From contig CM049318.1 in the NCBI GenBank assembly GCA_026874595.1, positions 39,637,956-39,701,955 of the forward strand: a stretch of 64,000 nt of DNA, given 5' to 3'. A program made the position numbers and the translations under genes. The notes under the pieces are model-generated. The model saw only the letters and a program-made list of their open reading frames with translations, was not told the origin of the DNA and did no database searches. This DNA is from Sipunculus nudus. Lineage: Eukaryota; Annelida; Sipuncula; Golfingiida; Sipunculidae. Of this stretch, positions 1-12,700 are shown piece by piece; position 1 is the stretch's first letter; every line of letters begins with the position of its first letter.

Positions 1-1290
1 AGAATTCCTCCGTAACCACTGGGCAGAATTTTATTTAAATTCGGAATTACGATTGGGTCACATGTGAACTGCTGGGCCCTCAATTTGGTTGACCTCTGAC
101 CTTTCCTCTCTCTTGTGCGTACATCTGTGCGTCTTTTTTGGCACATTAACCCATATATCTTCGGATTCGTTTGACAAATCAGGATAAAAATTTTATACAA
201 ATGTAGACCTTGAATGGTTTATAACATACACTAAAACTGGTGGCGCCACCTGCAACCATTTTTGCACCATTCCCAGAAGTCGGAAGCAGTGAGCCTCCTC
301 GCATCCTATAAGTTTAATCAACCAAAGCTGTAGCCAAAAGCTGGAAGTAAATGATCGCGGAAACGTACCCAGTGATGTCCATACGTGCTGGTTTGTCGGA
401 AGGGTCTCTGTTATGTATTATTTTATCATCAAACCGGATGTACTTAAAGTTACTTAAGTGGAGTTCTGCTTCTGTCACCCAGGCTTTCAGGGATATGGAT
501 GGTAATTCCATATTTGGATTCTATGATAAAGGGCTTATAGCGTTCAAAATAGTGTGTAATAAAAATGCAACCTACCACGCGTAGTTTGCCTTTCAGTTCT
601 TTGAACTATTGTCCATAATTTCCTCGGGCGTTAACCAAGTGTAATATAAAACAATCCGCTTTGAAATACCAATAGTTGTTTTCAGATGTTGGTCGAAGAA
701 TTCGAAACAAGTAAGCAACTACGCTAGGTAATGAAGAAAACTTCATGATAGAAGAAATATTGTAGAATACTATTGCTGTGTTTCCTTGAAAAGTTAAGAG
801 AGGTAAACAATTTATCTGGAGAAATAGAATATGTTTGAAAAATACAGTTGGTACAAGTATATATATAGCTCTAAGCCTGCTAATTCAAACCGTAACTGGA
901 ATTTTGTATTTTGTATTTTTACGGAGTTCGTATTTTGTTTTATTTGTTAACTAAGCATAAAAGACAGACGATCATTACAGTAAAATCATATACCAATCAG
1001 CTATCATTATTGACTATGCAGAAACATGCCGCATATCGTTTATCTCCTATTTGGAAGTTTTACCTAATATTCTATGATTTAATATTTTTGCTAACGAAGA
1101 TAAATTGGTTCTGTTATGATAAAAAGATTATTTGCATTTGTTGCAGACAAAGCCCCACACATAATTAAATTCTTCAAAAAAGGTTCGGATCTGGTGTTTG
1201 TGTATCACATATACCCTGCATCAAGGTACGTGTGAAGACGGAGAAGCCTTTCCGTACATCCGCTGAACATTGAAATCCATCTATTGGTCG

Positions 1291-2071
1291 AAAGGTTTTA
1301 AACACACCTATTTATGTTGATGACTTACGATATGGTTTTAAAGACACCTATTTATGTTGATGACTTACGAAAGGTTTTAAGGACACCTATTTATGTTGAT
1401 GACTTACGAAAAGTTTTAAGGACACCTACTTATGTTGATGACTTACGGAAGGTTTTAAAAACACCTATTTATGTTGATGACTTACGAAAGGTTTTAAAGA
1501 CACCTATTTATGTTAATGACTTACGATATGGTTTTAAACACACCTATTTATGTTGATGACTTACGAAAGGTTTTAAAGACACCTATTTATGTTGATGACT
1601 TACGAAACGTTTTAAGGACACCTACTTATGTTGATGACTTACGAAAGGTTTTAAAGACACCTATTTATGTTGATGACTTACGAAAAGTTTTAAGGACACC
1701 TACTTATGTTGATGACTTACGAAAGGTTTTAAAGACACCTATTTATGTTGATGACTTAGGAAAGGTTTTAAAGACACCCATTATGTTTATGATCTACGAA
1801 AGGTTTTAAAGACACCCATTTATGTTTATGACTTACGAAAGGTTTTATAGACACCCATTTATGTTGATGACTTACGAAAGGTTTTAAAGACACCTATTTA
1901 TGTTGATGATTTACGAAAGGTTTTAAAGACACCCATTTATGTTGATGACTTACGAAAGGTTTAAAAGTCACCAATTTATGTTTATGACTTACGAAAGGTT
2001 TTAAAGACACTTATTTATGTTGATGATTTACGAAAGGTTTTAAAGGCACCCATTTATGTTGATGACTTACG
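1291..2071. repeat. 39-bp minisatellite, about 20 units
   Basis: The unit reads AAAGGTTTTAAAGACACC, TATTTATGTTGATGACTTACG. Because 39 is a multiple of 3, long open frames with repeated KVLKTPIYVDDLR appear, but they are products of the repeat. Confidence 0.95.
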
Positions 2072-2613
2072 AACTGACTTATGAGTGTTAAAAAGCATAA
2101 CCAGTTGTTATGGACGGGTGTCCGACATTATTCTCAAAGATTCATCAGCGAATTTTCAAAATTCCTCATGAGAGTGCTCATTGGGTGTTGACATGTTCAT
2201 CCATATCAATTTCCAACCATTATGAATGTAATGAATGAAAAACAAACGTATTTGCTTTGAAATACGAGTTGTAGCTCCGAAATGTTGGAAATATAATAAA
2301 CTACATGCTGGAAACATATGACAGTCTAGTCTTGGTGTGTTACCTGTAAAGGCCATGAAAGTATCCAAATGGAACAACTAAAACTAATATTTTTTTTAAA
2401 TATAGAAGGTCTTTGGTACACGATCAGCTCAAACCCCGGGAATTCCAAGGAAGCTCTAACAACCACGGAGATGCGACACCTCAACCCATGCATTCAGAGG
2501 ACTCAACTTAGTGATATCACAGATATATTTTCTTTTCCATGCGTTGGCAAAATATGATATATTATATATACGATTTCGTTTTATAAAAAACCGGAAATTC
2601 TCTCTGTCACGTA

Positions 2614-2660
<47 letters not shown>

Positions 2661-4194
2661 ATAACACAAAAGGTCACACTTGTAGAACTCAAAGCGATGA
2701 AGTGGAAAGGAATATGTTTCCTGCCTACTTAGATTGTGCGAATATCAGTCTAAATTTTTTCGTAAGTTCCAATGTATCTAATTGTATCGAGTTTGCGCAC
2801 ATATTATTTACTATAATCAATTCATGTCATAATACATATACTTTGAAAAGGTTATATGGCGAGATTGCAAATATGTAATTTTAGTGAAACACCGGAAATT
2901 TAAACCTGCAGTATGTTTTGTTAAAGATAAATCCCTCCATATTCATAAAAGGCAATAAAAAGATCAAAACATACAGGAAGAGGAGAATCCATATTCATAC
3001 ATGACCAGTTACTCATACCAGTGTTGAAGACATCGTTCACCGTGACTTAATTATTACCGATATTCTAATGATATTGATATTGTCTATTATGTCCATAAAT
3101 GTGTGACCGATATCCTTATAATGTTCCGAGTGTCTATTATGTCTATTTATGTGTGATCTTAAATAAAATTAACATGTAAATTATAAACTAAAACAATATC
3201 ACCTTGACACAGCTTCCTGCTGTATATGGTATGGAGCCTTCCTGTTTGTTTGAATCAGTAAACCTGGATTGTGGCTTGAACCTATGATCACGACTTTTTC
3301 TTGTATGTTGTCTCTGTATGCATCACAGGGAATATCATGGTGTAAAAAATATATATGCATTAGCCCTGAGTACATTATAGTAAGCACTTATATTGATTGA
3401 TTTAGCCTAAATTGATTCGTGATTCAAGGCATACTGAGGAATTCACTGCAGTGGTCTTCCATCATGTTGCATTCCTTTGGTGGTAACAACCCATTATCTT
3501 AACTTAATGATAAGGCTACAAATGATTACCAATATGCTGAGTTAAAATGGAAATATTATCGCTCATGGTAGGTGTTGTTAAGAAGTATACTAATAAAGTA
3601 TACTGGTCTGGTTTATGTCAAATGATAACGTACTTGTAGGCGTTGTCAGAAATCACGAAAACATTTACATTCCCATAGAGCCTTAAAGTTCGTTCCTCCC
3701 TAACGGCACTCTGACAGTCAATACGCTGGTCAAGGGAATTCTACAACGACAGGCATGTATGTGAAAACCGTACAACATTTTACACTTGGGCTTGTTACAT
3801 TTGGATGCACGCATGGCAAAGCAACCAGGCATGCGGACATATTGGTAAGTCCTTGGTCTCAAAAGTAGAAAATTATAGTCCATGGTTGTGGGATCGCTGA
3901 GGCGAGTGACGTTTGCACGGATTGGTACATGGTACACTTCAGTTTGATGCGATGGCGCAGGATTTTTATATACAGATAAACTTTAAGATATCCCTTTTCG
4001 GAAGTACATTTGCTATCTCGGCGGTAATGTTGAAGGCTGACTATGAATGGCTGAATCTTGTTTGAAAATTTTTTTTTTGTGCTTGATTACTTCATTTCAT
4101 AGGCACCATATACCAATCCTTTTTATCTGACCAATTCTAATGTATGTTCCTGCCTTTATTCATTTATATTTATGATCAGTCTAAGCAACTTCCA

Positions 4195-4585
4195 AGGGTA
4201 ACAGGTTTATGTGGCCACGTGACTTAAAGCCGGGAGCTCATGATTTCGAATCTCAGCCGTGATTTCATAGACGGCCCCCTAACAGGGTAAGCGCTCTGCA
4301 GGCAAAATGGGAGTGCAGTTCCCCATGGCCGTGATTTGCTCACAAACGTGTTTCATTCACCCGCCTTTCCTTGGTGTTATGACCCAGCAATGAGCAAGAA
4401 TACAAACCCGGGGTCCGCAGGGCAGTAGTCAGCGGGCCTGGTTTACTCCAGGATTAAAAAAAATGAGAGAAAGCGCGGGATACTGCCCTGTACAATGGAT
4501 TTCTGCAGATATACATGCACTTAGATAAAGTTAGCATTGAAAAAATGGAGTCAGTTACCTGCAACAAAAAATAAATAAAAGAACC
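4195..4585 (+). mobile_element. tRNA-derived SINE (left arm)
   Basis: A TGGCC-containing A-box-like segment near 4212 and a B-box-like GATTTCGAATCTCAGCC near 4244 are followed by a body with CCCCATGGCCGTG, GGGCAGTAGTC and TACTGCCCTGT. The same family occurs at 27105-27510 (the inverted arm copy) and 41455-41835. Confidence 0.6.
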
Positions 4586-5720
4586 ATTTAAGGTTACATA
4601 ATCAACGGAATGGCCAGTGTCACCAGAAATCGGTGACAATAAGTACGGTGTTTTGTATCATAGTTTAACGAAGTCTGTTCTCTATTGATATTGACGTGAA
4701 GCGTCATCCTAAAGGTCTTCATTGTATATATATGAAATCCCATCGGCTACCAGCTGATTTTATCTGTGTCACGCATTGAGTGTATTACTTCTGGTATGTG
4801 GGTCGCCAAGGTGACGCTAGCAGTCAAACCAGGTCACATATAACCTTATATGGGACAATTGAGCCATAAGCCAATCAGAGAACCGGATAGCCGTATTGTG
4901 ACAGCGATTGTGACGTCAGAGTTCAGGGAGAGACGCTAGATGCTGCCTTCAGTTGGGTCTTGAAGCTTGAGGTGGCATCACGCTTGCAAGGGAGTGGGAA
5001 CATTGAAACGCCAGGAACGGTATAGAAGCAAGCTTCTACATGAAGCAAGGACCCAGCTCATGAGAACTCAGCCGTGCTGCCGACAGAGCTTCGTATTGGC
5101 GATAAAGTGAAAGAGCGCTCGTCACCTGCCGGCCTAGTTCAGCTTGACCAAGAAACATAACCGCCGTAATCCGGGAAACCATTGCTACACGAGCAAGGTC
5201 AAGGACTCTAATCTCTATGTAAACAAGGAAAGCTATTGCCATACATTGAGAATGTAATCCTACACGGGTCCCTGTCAAGCAAGATCAGTTGAAGGTCGCT
5301 AAAGACTATATGGTGCTAACCATACGCTAGATTCTACACAAAACAGTAACCAGAGATCTCTGAAGAAACTGGACTTTATTGTTATTAATACAAACCACGG
5401 ACTCAGTAAATATCCTGTATTTTTAATGTGAAGGACTGTCGTATTGACACATCAACGCACACACACTCACATCTACGTCTTTGTAAGTATTGTCTTGAAT
5501 TATATTTGTGAATTTAACCTGATGTCTCATAGTTTCTATTGATCTGGGTGTATGATTGTCTGGTATTTTTATACACGTCCTTAAAAGAACCTGGAAATGT
5601 CACCTGTAATGACCATGATCTAATTTCTTGATTAATGAAATCAAGTGGCGAGCGTTAACCCATCCTATTGTTTTTTAGGATATATTCGTTGTAAAGTTTT
5701 CACGTAAGGTCAGGGGGTGA

Positions 5721-7857
5721 GATTGTATGGCGAGCGTGCCAGGATATAATTAGCCTTAAAAAAAACTGGCTAATTACAGTAAGTTTCAGAAGTTTTGAAC
5801 TGAGAAAACAGTACTGAAACCAGACATTCATATATTCAAACTAAAGTTGATCTGAATTAATAATTGGATATGACACCAAACTGACGTTATAGTGTATACT
5901 TGCACAATGAAATAACCCCACTGTTAGGAGTAAATATTTATTCAGTGAGAATATTACCTGAAGCACAACATTGTTTCAGGATTGGCATATACCTTGTAGA
6001 TTTGGCTAGAACACATGCATGTTTTGTGAGTAATGCTAGTTCAGTAATACCTGGAGATCATTACTAGGTTGATATAAACCCAGATCAGAGTGAAAATTTT
6101 TGATGTTGTTAGATACGCCGTGGTATAATTTTTTCTACACTAGTTTGTGATTGGTCACGTGGTAGGGTCTCTTGACAGGTAAATTTACCCCTCCCGACTG
6201 GCGTGGTAATCATAGGTGCATGATGTTTATTGATATCTTGTTGTCCATCCGTCTGACCCTTCGTCCGACCTTCCGTATGTCCGTCCGTATAAGTAGATTT
6301 TGATGCGTAGAGCTACCGTAGTGTAATTGTACGGATACCGCCGGTTCGTTAGGTTGGCTTTAACGGTACGTGTCTACGGATTTTTAAGAGCGGATTTTAC
6401 TAGATACTGGAATCTTACTAAGTTAGAGCGTTACCATGGAGTCGTTAGAGTCACTTGTTAGATGCGGACAGGCCTTGGGACTTAAAGACCAGGCTTTACA
6501 AGATTATGTTGAGGCTAGACGGCGTGCGGATAAGGAACGTGAGGAAAGAGCTAGGCAACGTGAAATAGAGAGGGAACAGCGGGAATTAGAGCGTGAGCAG
6601 CGGGAATTAGAGCGCGAGCGAGAGGCTAGAGCCCACGAATTAGAGGTTCTAAGGTTAAAGTCTGACTCTGGGGTTAAAGAAGAGAGAAGTAGGGATGTAT
6701 TCCGGAAAATCCAGCTTCCACCTTTTGATGAGGCTCACGATCAGCTAGATGCGTTTCTTGAGCGATTTGAACGGTTAGCTGTATTTCAAGGCTATGATAG
6801 GGAGAATTGGGCGTTATACCTGAGTCCGTTACTGCGGGGTAAGGCGCTAGGGACTTACACACAGTTATCGGTTAGTGAGGCCATGGATTACGATAAGTTA
6901 AAGATAGCCTTGCTAAAGCGATACCAAATGACCGAAGAGGGTTATCGACACAAGTTTCGGACTTGTAGGCATGAGAGAGGCGAAACGCCGAGTCAGTTTG
7001 CGGTGAGACTAAGTGGGTACCTAGACCATTGGATAGGGATGGCAGGGATCGGAGGTGACTACGACGGGGTAGTTAACCTGTTGATGTGCGAGCAGTACGT
7101 AAACTGCTGTAGTAGAGATCTCTCTATGTTTTTGAAAGAGAGACGGTGTCGTGACTTTGATAGTATGGTAGACTTAGCCGAGAGTTATACGGAGGCTCAC
7201 GGTGTACACAGCCTTACAGCAGGTCCTCGTTATAGCAATAATGTGCGCAACCGGTATCTCAGCCTAGAGAGAAGCGAGAGGTTGAGCGCAGTCCAGGGGT
7301 TAGACATTCAAGCCATCAGGAGGCATCAGATGTTACTTATGTAATGAACTGGGACATCAGGCGCGAGAATGTAAGACTAGTGCCCGGTCGAGGCCTAGGT
7401 CTTCCCCTCAACTAGGGCGTGCTGCTGGCGATCAGCAGAGGTATAGGACTAATTTTAGCCCCCCGTATAACCCAAAACAGAAGCCTGAGACTATGTCAAT
7501 GGCAGTAGTCGAGGCGGAAACGGAGACAGTCGGTGCGGTGAAACCGGAAGTAGAGAGTCCGAGTCAGTCGTTAGGATTTGCTGCCCAGACAGAAGGCAGA
7601 ATTTTCTGATTTTCTTAGCAGACTGCCTGAGTGTTAGGATGTAATGAGCTATAATGTTTAGCCAGTTAAGTCTAAACATGTACAGGATTTTGCCCTGTGT
7701 CATAGACTGTAGGCATGTACTAATGACAACTTGTTACATGACCCTTATGTATTGCTATGTATTGCTATATGTAAATATGTTTAGCTGGACCCTGTGAGAT
7801 AGAACGATACGATGTATCGAGAAAATACTGTGTATTTTCTTTAAAAGGAGGGGGTGA
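5721..7857 (+). mobile_element. Internally deleted LTR-type element in the left arm only
   Basis: This 2.1 kb segment is absent from the matching place in the right arm (near 25921-25976), which has about 45 bp of different sequence instead. It contains the gag and a long non-coding 3' part, and ends in a purine run (AAAAGGAGGGGG) followed by TGATGTCACC. That looks like a polypurine tract and the start of a 3' LTR. The 8-bp word GGGGGTGA occurs at both borders (5713-5720 and 7850-7857). No LTR pair or primer-binding site was identified, so the exact ends are uncertain. Confidence 0.6.
6436..7344 (+). pseudogene. gag: LTR-retrotransposon gag, 302 codons, frameshifted before zinc knuckle
   Basis: The open frame begins with ATG at 6436 after a GTTACC context. 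Residues about 25-75 form a charged coiled coil with REQRELERE repeats. Residues about 85-260 look like a retrotransposon capsid region (FERLAVFQGY, LSPLLRGKA, FRTCRHERGETPSQFAVRL). The frame ends at a TAA at 7342-7344. A CX2CX4HX4C zinc knuckle with CNELGHQARECK is read in the +1 frame from about 7322 and stays open to about 7608. The gag is therefore broken by a small frameshift between 7304 and 7322. No protease, reverse transcriptase or integrase follows. Ty3/Gypsy-like assignment rests on gag style and the CCHC box and is inference. Confidence 0.72.
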
Positions 7858-8397
7858 TGTCACCAGAAATTTGAAGATGCTCTAATCAAGTGTTCTAATC
7901 CATTCGTAAGAGAAAATTACTGGCCTAATACATTGATTAGCATAACCCTTAAATCCAGCCTTTTTCCTTCTAATAATCTATAACTTTATACATAATTTTG
8001 AAATACAATGAATTATTATTATGTCAAGTTCATTTTAGTAATACATCCTGCTTGCATTGAAGTAATATGCTGGAAATTTCCACAAATATAACTGCATTAA
8101 TACCAATATAATATGTTGGCTACCCTTATTCATTAATGTTGAAAATACGTGACTGAGGAGAAAAATTAAGTTAGGTCATCTTTATTTTAAAATAAATAAT
8201 GGTATGGTCAATTTATTTTAAAGAGTGAGTTGAATGACTCGCAGGTGTGGGACCGTAAACAAAAATTGGGACATACACACACACAGAGCTAGGTTTAAAA
8301 AAATGTTTTATGTTTCCGGTATATATTCTAAACCATGTTTTACTCAAAAATAGATCCAAAGTATATAATTCTAATGTTTGATACTTTTCAATTCCAG

Positions 8398-8458
<61 letters not shown>

Positions 8459-8684
8459 CTCTATATATCGGGGGGTCGGGGGGTCGGAATCATAACATTG
8501 ACAATCCCTCTTTGCTAAAAGGTGTTGGGGGGGGGATATATACCACCCATCTTCACTTGTATCGACGACCCTGACCCACGGTTTATAGTAGCACTTTACA
8601 TGGAAGGTCCTTCATTTTAAATAGACATTGTGCATGGTTAGATGAATGTAACCAAATGGCACGTCTAACGACACTCTATAGCTA

Positions 8685-8700
8685 AGGTTCACTGGTCACC
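8685..8700 (+). promoter_or_regulatory. Conserved DR1-like motif upstream of gene A
   Basis: AGGTTCACTGGTCACC ends 88 bp before the ATG. It contains GGTTCA-C-TGGTCA, two nuclear-receptor-like half sites spaced by one base. The same 16-mer lies 88-89 bp before the ATG of the right-arm exon and of locus B. Function is inferred from conservation of sequence and spacing. Confidence 0.45.
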
Positions 8701-8788
8701 TTTTCAAGGATCTGTGTTTACCGTGAAGGGGTTTTGGAGCTGACTACGCACCCGGGTCCTCCATACTGACCTAGTAAGCTTCAACACG

Positions 8789-8880
8789 ATGCCGCAGATT
8801 ACGGGTTCGCTGTTGCTATATCTTTCATTGCTAGTCCTAGTCTTGGCCGCGGCAACTGGACAGTCACCAGCTATCCAAAG
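8789..8880 (+). CDS. Gene A exon 1, signal peptide
   Basis: This 92-nt coding exon starts at the ATG at 8789-8791 and ends CAAAG before GTGAGT. It has 30 codons plus 2 nt. The hydrophobic core (about residues 8-22) is followed by small residues suited to signal-peptidase cleavage. The same length and phase recur at 25005-24914 (-) and 42265-42356 (+), which supports the start choice. Confidence 0.85.
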
Positions 8881-9675
8881 GTGAGTAAAACAATATATCC
8901 GTACAACCTAACTGATGCGGATGCTGTCGACTGATGTTCAGGTTTTTCACCGTGCCTTCAATGTTCTCTTTGTTGCGATGGCAAATTTATTTGGTGGGAT
9001 GGGATGGGATAGAATTGTTATACACAGACTATCAATCATTCCGTGTAATAGGGATCGGTATTGTCCGTCATCCGTGCGTCTTCCCTATCGGAACGCACAG
9101 ATCGTTACGTTTTTTAAGATATTATTTTCTTTTTTGCTTGCCATCCTGACAGTTTTGGTGAAATCTCCTCGGTAAGCTGAAATAATACCAATTGTTTGTT
9201 GAAAGCATTGATAATTTTTAATTAATAACTAGATGTATAACGATCCATAATCTATGAACGGGTATTAGAAACAGCTACTGTTGTAATCTTGGCACCTTTT
9301 AATTTTCTTAATATCCAAATATGTTAAAGACAATTTGGATAGGACAAAAGATGGCTCTGTTAAACGTGGGGGTACAGAGGACCCCTTTGTTCCCTGATTA
9401 ATATGTATTGTACCTTTATATAGCCCTTTAACTCTTTTAAAGGAGTTTTTTTGTTAGAGAGAACCACCTCCATTTTCGTAGTGCAACGTTTGTATCCTTA
9501 CGCATTTCGATAGTAATTCAGCAGGCTGGTTTGGGGTAGTGGCATTCAGGTTCTTGTCTGATCTGAAGATTGCTTAAGAATAGACAATCTAATGCAAAGC
9601 GACATTTGCGGGATTTGACGCTTGATGAATGACGCGAGTGTCAGTGTGAATTGGGCTTTTTAATAATAATCATCA

Positions 9676-9732
<57 letters not shown>

Positions 9733-12700
9733 CTTTAAAGGTATACTTTAAGTCATAATCATCTACTACTACTGTGAAATGGTTATGGGCTGTACTTGTA
9801 GAATTAACAAACTAATCCAGATTAATTGAAAACATTTGAACAAAAAAATTAGGTGATCTATAGATTAATTCCATGATTTTATTTATTGTTTCCCTGGGTG
9901 CTATCCCAAACTCAAACAAAATCTGCTTATAACATTTTTTGTTTTTAAAGTTGCTGACAGTCCGGCCAGGCAACCAACCGAATAACCAAACTAACCACGT
10001 TAAAACCAAAATACCTCCTGACTAGGATGTAATGATATTATTACTAACTCATCCAGACTGCAGTATTTTAAGGGATGGCCAGGTAAAATTTGCAGTAACC
10101 AGTAGCTGAATTAGTAAAACTAACAGGGACAAGCTTCAATTCCGTTTATCGACTTTGCCTCTCCGATTTTCTAGTGATCAGACCGGAGTTCTTCAGGTCT
10201 CCGATGATTAAAAGGAACGTATTTGCATGCAAAATATAAAAAAATCGATTTTTTCACTTTAAAACATGAAGCCATTTGTCAATATTTCATTCTAAAATCT
10301 TTTGCTTAGTCCTGAACACAAGTAAACTTGTCCCTTGGCCAATAAGTGGAGCAAAACAAACAGCGTGCACGCCACCTGGTGTCCTTGACCGGCATATGTC
10401 AAGCTTTCCTTATTTGGGAATCGTCACACAATATCGAACCTCAGATTACTCAGTCTTGTTACCGTAAACAGTCACCGACAGGACTTTACTCAAACACATA
10501 ACCATAGCAGCCTATAAATAGGTGAACTGGGAGTGTTTGTCATTGTGCCGCGGTGGTTTTACTGATAAACTTTTGTATACCGCCAAAATAAACTAATAGC
10601 GAGATATAATACAAATATTACATGTAACTTTAATCTCTAGGTTAAATCTTAAATATGTTTTCTAGACATTTGTTTTTTTTTTTCATTTCACTTGCAGAGA
10701 AGTGGAAGAAGAAACACATGTGAGTTAAGTTGCAACCTAAACAACTATGAAATATTAATTGATTTACCTTCTAAAGTATTTTGGTTAACATTTAAATTCT
10801 CGCTCATTTGTTTGAAATAATGGAACACACGTTTCATGGCTTGTGATCCAATACCGCATTTATGGTAATTTGTATTAATTATATTATAAATAATAACAAT
10901 GTGCATGCTTAATTTTAAAAAAATTTGGAACAAAATACGTTATTAAGATATCATCTAATAAATTTAGTACGATTTGACATTTTCTGAAAATATGTGTCAC
11001 AGCTTTTTGGAGTATAAAATCATTCTCTTTTTTTCTGGACCACTGATACCAGCAACTGCCGTATGACGATGAGAGCAGGGAGAGTCACGTAGAACTGTTA
11101 GGTCGGTTATAAGACTGGTTTTGCATTTTCTTCTCGCGGTTTCAGTTAATATTCTTCATCTTACTATTACTATTATTGTTACGGTAAATATTACTCATAC
11201 TGTTATCATTACATTTGCCCTGAGTCTTACTTCTACTTTTACTCTTGCCTTTACAATATATTATTATTGCTATAACTTTTCTTATAACTATTACTCTCAA
11301 TATTACTGTCACTATAACTATTCCTCTTTCTATTACTGTTACTATTATTAGGACTCTTACTTTTACTATCAAAATTAATGATTCAAAAAAGTAATATTGA
11401 ATCATGATTTAAATTATGTTGCATAAGACATATTCTTCGAAAGTCGTCTCTTAAAAATGTTAATGTTTAAATTTAATGAATTATACATATAACTCATCGA
11501 AATATATCTTGTAAATGATACAAATAATACATGACCTATGTAAGCGTTTCACGTTATATCAAGTCTGTTATGCTGGCTTGTGACATATGTCTGTAAGCTG
11601 ACCCTCTGAGGTACAGACAGTTTTTAATATATAGACAAACCAATATATCTCATCTAAAATTTGCAAAATGACCGTGTGTCTGACGTCAAAGGCTTGGATC
11701 TTTTCAGTACTGATAATAGTGTGATACATGAAGTTTTCGTATAATCTTATGTAAAATAAAATTTAAAAAATATGAAAATCTCCTACAATCCAGTGTTTCT
11801 TGTATTTTTATTGCAGGGAACAAATTTATTGTATATTATGAATTGTAGTATGACTTAATTTGTTATATTACCTTTCACGCGTATATTATCTCATTTGAAA
11901 TATTTTTATAATTGAATAATGCTATGTGCGAGTTTGCCATAGACTGCATGTTACAGATTTTGCCCAAGATCTTTTAGGCGGCTTCCTCTGTAATGCAATT
12001 TGTATTCCCAGAGCAAGCATCGAGATCAAAAGTTCTACGGAACGGGAAAAGTGAGTATTGTATGTTATATCAAAACACTAAAACCAAAATTGAACAAGTA
12101 AAAATTTCGTTCAGTGTTAGGTGGGAAGTTAAATCATGTTATGTATATTGTGTTATTTTACTGTATTTTCTTAACATGATATCTAAACAATTATTAATGT
12201 TAACTGGAGTATATTAAATTTTGAAGTGAATACAAGTGTAAATATAGGATCGTTGTGTTTATGTTGTCTTTTATCAATTAACGTTAACTCTACAATCGGT
12301 GTTAGAATTCGACACAGAATATTTTAGACTCGAAACGTTTATAATAATTTTTGTATTATAACATTATATAGGGTACCCTTTACTAGAAGAATTCTTTTAT
12401 AACCGCAGGGCCAAGATAGGAGCAAAAATACAATAAATATAATAATAATGATAAATTACTTTTTGCAGAATATAATGAAAAATTCAAAGATATGTAAACT
12501 AAATTAACTAAAAATAAATTAGTACATATAGTAGAGCGCTGTTTTTCCGAATACCGACTTTCTGAAAATTCTTTTTTTTTAAATTTAAAATCGGGAACCA
12601 AAAATGCATTCCCAAGAGCAATTTTGTCCTCTACTTAAACTTGCTGTTATTCAGCTTATTCATCATTTCACTTTCACTGTCAAGAAGAACACAACTCAAA

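Larger units (their letters stand above)
1..10227. repeat. Left arm of giant imperfect palindrome
   Basis: From position 1 to about 10227 the sequence is the reverse complement of about 19694-32184, with high identity by eye. Position 1 pairs with 32184, 8789 with 25005, and the inner end near 10227 pairs with 19694. The left arm continues beyond the window start. Large indels (5721-7857, and the extra sequence near 31187-31925 in the partner) interrupt the match. Confidence 0.93.

Noticed and set aside
1314-1809. Two long open frames with 13-residue repeats
   Set aside because: They are produced by the 39-bp minisatellite and have no start context or splice structure.
1291-2071. Regularly repeated units considered as a CRISPR array
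   Set aside because: The units are contiguous with no unique spacers, and the genome is eukaryotic.
4195-4270. tRNA gene from the A/B-box-like head
   Set aside because: No complete cloverleaf can be drawn. The head continues into a conserved SINE body shared with other copies.
5036-5278. 80-codon frame also present at 26409-26651
   Set aside because: It is conserved by palindrome identity alone; no domain, signal or splice evidence.
8915-9175. 86-codon frame also present in the right arm (24646-24879)
   Set aside because: It lies in intron 1 just after the signal exon, is not continued by a splice pattern, and is conserved only through the arm duplication.
11121-11405. Open frames on both strands
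   Set aside because: They are products of a TTAC/TAT low-complexity tract.
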